Assembly (NCBI GenBank): GCA_022592435.1
Contig: JABYQS010000881.1
Span: 1 to 11,717, forward strand
DNA from: Cerioporus squamosus
Lineage: Eukaryota; Basidiomycota; Agaricomycetes; Polyporales; Polyporaceae
DNA length: 11,717 bases
Direction of reading: 5' to 3'
Made by a program: the position numbers and the translations under genes. The notes under the pieces are model-generated. The model was not told where the DNA came from and did not search any database. It saw nothing but the letters and a program-made list of their open reading frames with translations. Positions 8,901 to 11,717 of the stretch are shown one piece after another (within the stretch, counting starts at the first letter, position 1; every line of letters starts with the position of its first letter).

Positions 8901-10287
8901 TGCCCTCCTCCGCATCCCGTTCTCCCTCTGCATCCTCCTTGATGTCATCGGTCACGTCCGAGACCTCACCATCCACCGACGCCGCACTCTCGCTGTCCGC
9001 GACCACCTGGCTAATAGAGCGGTTGATTTCCGTGGAGCTGCCGGGGCTGACGTGGGCTGCTAGATCTGACCGTACACGCTTGATGGCGCGCTCCACACGG
9101 ACGCTCTGCAGGTCGTCTGTGCGAACCCTGACAAACCGTTTCCACGCCCGGGACTGACGCAAAGTGCTTTCGTTCGCCAGCGAAGTCAGGTAGGCAGCGA
9201 GACCGGTAATGATCTTGTTGTTGGACGCCGCAAGGGCAGAGATGTCTTCACCGTTCTCTCCGATCTCGGCGAAGGGGTCGCCAATTTCGTTCGTGGGAGT
9301 CGCGATTGGTGTCTGGGCATTGGACGGGGCATTGGACGAGAGCGCACTAGACGTGGCGCTGCTCGACAGGCTGCTGGAAGGCTGCTGCTTGCCGGACACT
9401 TGGCGCGAACCCGCGATCTTGTTACTAGCAGGGGATGCAAGACGCGAGAGCGTGTTGAGAAACGCCGACTTGCGTTTCGGCGGCGCGGGTATGGAAGAAG
9501 CATCTATCGGGGGTGTGGGCAGTTTCATGCCAGGGAAGTGGTCGCGGAGCTTAGCATGCAGCTCGACAATCTCTTGCGCGGTGCGAGTGAGTGTGAGATT
9601 ATGTGTGGGGGCTATGACATGGTGTCAGTCAAGGTTTTCAGCCAGGAGTTGACATGATTAGGGTGACGCTAAGGAGGCGGGGGTGGAGGGCACGAATGTG
9701 GGCTAGATTCGCGTGAAACAGGGGAGCCTCCCGGAACATACAGTAGAGAGAGCGTTACGGAGAAGTCCGACGCTATGCGTAAGGCAAACAGACAATTGCC
9801 CGTCACTCGATCGGAGTATGGAGAGCAGGAACAAGAACACCGAGCACAAAGACTGCAGTGTTCATGCCCCGTACACCTAGTCCGAGACTTAAGAGGGCAC
9901 CCGAGTAGCCATCCCATCGCAAGAGTCGAGCATGAACCCGCCGAGAGGACATGCGACCACGCAACTCTGGCAGCAGTTTGCTACAACGCAGAGCGTACTG
10001 AAGAAGCACGAACTGTCGCAGACACCCGTGACCCGCAGGTTAAAGGACAGCTCCGCTGCAGGGAAGCACGTCCCAGGGCTGATGGCGGCTCCCGGGACGT
10101 GGAGGATCGAACAAGGCAACACCAACGAGATAACGTATGCAACAACAAGACACTCACTCTTAATGTAGAGACTGTACGAGCTGGGATCGTGCGGCGTCTC
10201 CGCTGCGCTGATCGTCCACGGACCCTCCTCCAGTCGTGACCTCCGTCCCGACATGGCTTGACCGGCGACGATGTTCCTGCCAGGCAT
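5946..10287 (-). CDS. PX-domain AGC serine/threonine protein kinase (SGK3/YPK-like), 1166 aa
   Basis: Seven exons on the minus strand: 10287-10158, 9611-8305, 8242-7763, 7704-7591, 7529-7459, 7397-7363 and 7309-5946, with a TAG stop at 5948-5946. All phases agree and no frameshift is needed. The PX-like domain spans residues about 23-205: SYSLYIKTPTHNLTLTR, then EIVELHAKLRDHFPG, a Ser-rich insertion at about 90-175, and ITGLAAYLTSLANESTLRQS. A disordered linker leads to the kinase domain (about 398-700): Gly loop GKGCAGKV from 405, Lys427 in YALK, Glu446, catalytic Asp525 in YRDLKPEN, Asp543 in DFG, and T-loop Thr601 in TFCGTAEYLAPE. The AGC tail has PPIDPSNASDTQNFDDTF and a hydrophobic motif FDGYSF (784-789, phosphosite-like Ser788). 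An acidic run (about 798-817) and a long tail follow. It probably phosphorylates RxRxxS/T sites downstream of PDK1 and TORC2-type inputs. The PX domain implies membrane recruitment, though its phosphoinositide-binding residues are atypical. The start is the first ATG after an in-frame TAA, with A at -3. The AGC kinase call is certain; the subfamily is inferred. Confidence 0.93.
7310..7362 (-). other. kinase gene intron 6, 53 nt, after a 35-nt micro-exon
   Basis: Donor GTAAGT, acceptor TCGCAG, phase 1 (C + CC = Pro). It joins KRYI to PPYIPPIDPSNASD. The preceding exon (7397-7363) is only 35 nt; without it the kinase core and the C-tail would be called as two genes. Confidence 0.88.
7398..7458 (-). 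other. kinase gene intron 5, 61 nt
   Basis: Donor GTGCGC, acceptor TTGCAG, phase 2 (AT + A = Ile). It joins HPYFSM to IDWSHVYYKRY. Confidence 0.88.
7530..7590 (-). other. kinase gene intron 4, 61 nt
   Basis: Donor GTACGT, CTGAC branch point, acceptor TTGCAG, phase 0. It joins SLIRG to LLQRNPALRM. Confidence 0.9.
7705..7762 (-). other. kinase gene intron 3, 58 nt
   Basis: Donor GTGAGT, acceptor TCGCAG, phase 0. It joins YEMLTGI to TPFWAENHSDM, a standard AGC kinase C-lobe sequence. Confidence 0.9.
8243..8304 (-). other. kinase gene intron 2, 62 nt
   Basis: Donor GTGCGT, acceptor TTACAG, phase 0. It joins ENLFLVM to DFHPGGDL, the hinge region of the kinase domain. Confidence 0.88.
9612..10157 (-). 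other. kinase gene intron 1, 546 nt, unusually long
   Basis: Donor GTGAGT at 10157, TTGACTGAC branch-like sequence near 9622-9630, acceptor CATAG ending at 9612, phase 1 (A + CC = Thr). It joins YSLYIK to TPTHNLTLTR inside the PX domain. It is about ten times longer than the other introns of this gene. No additional exon with matching phase or domain sequence was found inside it. Confidence 0.75.
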
Positions 10288-10329
10288 AGTTGACGATGGT
10301 GTGGCGTTGTGCGGACGTTCAGGGTGGGC

Positions 10330-10584
10330 TTAAGGACGGTTGTCAGAGAAAGGACGAGTAAGCGAAACTCGGACCCTACGTTGTCTCCGTTTGGCGCTGT
10401 AGCCAGTTACTATATCGACGCTCCGTCGTGTGAATGAGTGTTGCGCCCTGTCGTCTGCGGTGGGCGCACTCTTCTGTGCAGGGTCCTTGCGTGTGCCGCC
10501 TAAGCCGAGGGGGTTTGTGAACTTGACTCTGTGCGGCTCTACGGGGGACTGATGTGGCGGAGCAGAGCGGAGGACGCTGAGCAT
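10330..10584 (-). other. 84-codon upstream ORF in frame with the kinase, ending 42 nt before its ATG
   Basis: It begins ATG CTC AGC and ends at TAA 10332-10330. It is in the same frame as kinase exon 1, separated by 14 sense codons after the stop. The product is basic and low in recognisable structure. If the transcription start lies beyond 10584 it would be an upstream ORF in the leader; otherwise it is chance. Nothing in the sequence settles this. Confidence 0.2.
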
Positions 10585-10620
10585 ACAGAGGTCGGGGTTG
10601 GATGATTTCAGCGGCGCAAG

Positions 10621-10732
10621 AGCGGCGACGGGGGAGAACTGTGAAGGGACGAGGAAAGCCGGAGGAGGAGAGGGAGGTGGAAAAGGTCCAGAAGGAGAAA
10701 TTAGTTAGGCGCAGGGGAGGAGGTTGCGTGGG
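10621..10732 (-). promoter_or_regulatory. pyrimidine-rich tract upstream of the kinase gene
   Basis: The plus strand is strongly purine-rich here (GGAGGAGGAGAGGGAGG and GAAGGAGAAA stretches), so the kinase-sense strand is a CT-rich tract about 335-445 nt before the start codon. CT-rich blocks are common near transcription starts of fungal genes. The role is inferred from composition and position only. Confidence 0.3.
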
Positions 10733-11487
10733 CTTGAGGCGTGCAGGCCACGAGTTGGAAAGGATCCGAAGGCGAAGTGATCTTGACTTGCCTCGCGGCC
10801 GTCGTAGTAACCGCCGTCGAGGTCGTGGAGAACGATGTCAAGCGATTAGTGCTGGGGTAACTGTATGCGCGAGATTCAAGACAGAGACAGAGTCGAGTGA
10901 GCGGTGGGTGGTCAGCGTGCGAGCAAGAGCTTCACTATTTGTCTGCGAAGCCGTCGATGCCAACGCCCGGCGCTTATTAGTCACTGCAAAGTCTGATATC
11001 AAGCACATGTCGCCGTTGTGGGTGTCCTTATCCCCTCCTGAACTATAGCCAGCATCCTATCGCAGCAAGATAAATACAGCTTAGAGCACCCTACACGCAC
11101 TCCATACTCTTCAGATGCCTCCTCCAGCCTACCACATACTCGGGCCCAGCCAAGGCGATCCGTGCCGCCAAAGAAAGGTGTGCTGCCTGTTGCTCGTCGA
11201 CCGCCGCTGTGGTACCTTCTTGCCAAAGCCCCTTCAGCTCCGTATCGCACTTCATCGCCATCGTCCGAGGTCAAGAGCGTTCCTACCCGAGGCGACGGCG
11301 GGACCACTTTGCATGCACCGCACCGCATAGTCCAGAGCCCGAGGAATCCATCTCCACCCTTCCTGTGCCTTCCATCTCAGAAGTACCTGGTCCATCTTTA
11401 TCAGATGACGCATAGCCTAGATCCTGGACTTCCGAACCACCACGCACTTCTCGAAGCGGGGAGTGCACAGGTTCACGGGCGATAGCG

Positions 11488-11717
11488 TTAGGCAAGGTTT
11501 GAGTAAGTATTTCTCAGGACCGCGGTAACGTCGGATGTTCGGTGCCACTTCAGCGATCCTGAGAGCAGCCAGTCAAAAGTGTCTTCAGCAAGTAAAGTCA
11601 ACTTCAATGTACCCTGGGAAGTTGAGCTGGAAAGAGTCGCGGATGCAGACGCTCCAGAGCCAGGCACTGTTCCTAGTTCAACGTTCAGGACCCAGGTGAC
11701 TTGCGAGACTTGCGTTG
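11488..11717 (-). CDS. possible 3' end of a further minus-strand gene (partial, unidentified)
   Basis: The minus strand is open from the window edge to TAA at 11490-11488 (about 75 codons), with pieces such as GTLKLTLLAEDTFDWLLSG and ending RNTYSNLA. Alternating hydrophobic and polar residues suggest a folded beta-rich end. The complementary plus frame from about 11507 to the edge is also open (for example KVNFNVPWEVELERVADAD) and could be a plus-strand exon instead. Third-position GC is near 50% for both, lower than in the kinase, so composition does not decide. The product was not recognised. Confidence 0.3.
   Translation of the reverse strand, partial: TQVSQVTWVLNVELGTVPGSGASASATLSSSTSQGTLKLTLLAEDTFDWLLSGSLKWHRTSDVTAVLRNTYSNLA

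Larger units (their letters stand above)
10288..11487. other. region upstream of the kinase gene, no supported gene
   Basis: It contains the kinase promoter and leader (read leftwards). Open stretches of 68-148 codons exist on both strands (plus 10602-11048, minus 10999-11328, plus 11115-11330, plus 11162-11485). They are Arg- or Pro-rich, lack domains and do not join convincingly. A TAAATA at 11071-11076 lies 39 nt before a plus-strand ATG at 11115, so a divergent small gene is possible but unproven. Confidence 0.5.

Noticed and set aside
8369..9157. 262-codon plus-strand open frame
   Set aside because: Antisense to the kinase exon that holds the linker and the glycine loop; no independent support.
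10602..11048. 148-codon plus-strand open frame rich in Arg and Glu
   Set aside because: The Arg/Glu richness comes from a purine-rich tract that is better read as a pyrimidine-rich leader or promoter on the kinase strand.
11115..11330. Small plus-strand ORF of 71 codons 39 nt after a TAAATA element
   Set aside because: The TATA-like spacing is attractive, but the product has no recognisable family, three frames are open in parallel and no convincing intron joins it to the open frame at the window edge.

Overview
The window looks like nuclear DNA of a filamentous basidiomycete. It is GC-rich, and the genes are cut by many short introns (53-66 nt, plus one of 106 and one of 546) with GTRNGT-type donors, CTRAY-like branch points and YAG acceptors. 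Predicted proteins have the long Ser/Pro-rich disordered arms usual in Agaricomycetes. This assignment is inferred from gene structure and protein style; no marker gene is present.

Layout from left to right. (1) 1-331, plus strand: the last two exons of a gene that starts outside the window; the product was not recognised. (2) 332-2015: about 1.7 kb with no convincing gene. It holds a perfect 13-bp tandem duplication, a GACAA triplet repeat, a perfect 16-bp palindrome centred on TGACGTCA (a CRE/bZIP site) and a weak core promoter just before the next gene. (3) 2016-5287, plus strand: a five-exon gene for a LAM/Ltc/GRAMD1 (Aster)-type sterol transporter with GRAM domain, VASt (StART-like) domain, one C-terminal membrane anchor and a short C-terminal helix. 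All splice sites and domains are preserved, but the reading frame needs five single-base corrections, most of them at homopolymers. (4) 5288-5945: spacer between two convergent genes. (5) 10287-5946, minus strand: one seven-exon gene for a 1166-residue PX-domain AGC protein kinase (SGK3/YPK-like). Several separate open frames join into it, with every exon phase matching and no frameshift. It has a split PX domain, a complete kinase core with a roughly 40-residue activation-loop insertion, an AGC C-tail with a hydrophobic motif, and a tail of about 375 further residues. (6) 10288-11487: upstream region of the kinase with a pyrimidine-rich tract (minus strand) and an in-frame upstream ORF. (7) 11488-11717: open on both strands; possibly the 3' end of another minus-strand gene.

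How the genes may work together: in budding yeast the TORC2-activated AGC kinase Ypk1 phosphorylates StART-like LAM proteins at ER-plasma-membrane contacts and so restrains sterol transport. Here a YPK/SGK-like kinase and a LAM protein are convergent neighbours, and the LAM N-terminal arm carries an RSRGASI sequence that fits the RxRxxS-hydrophobic consensus. This is the most interesting hypothesis in the window, and it is an inference. No mobile element, CRISPR array, rRNA or tRNA was seen.
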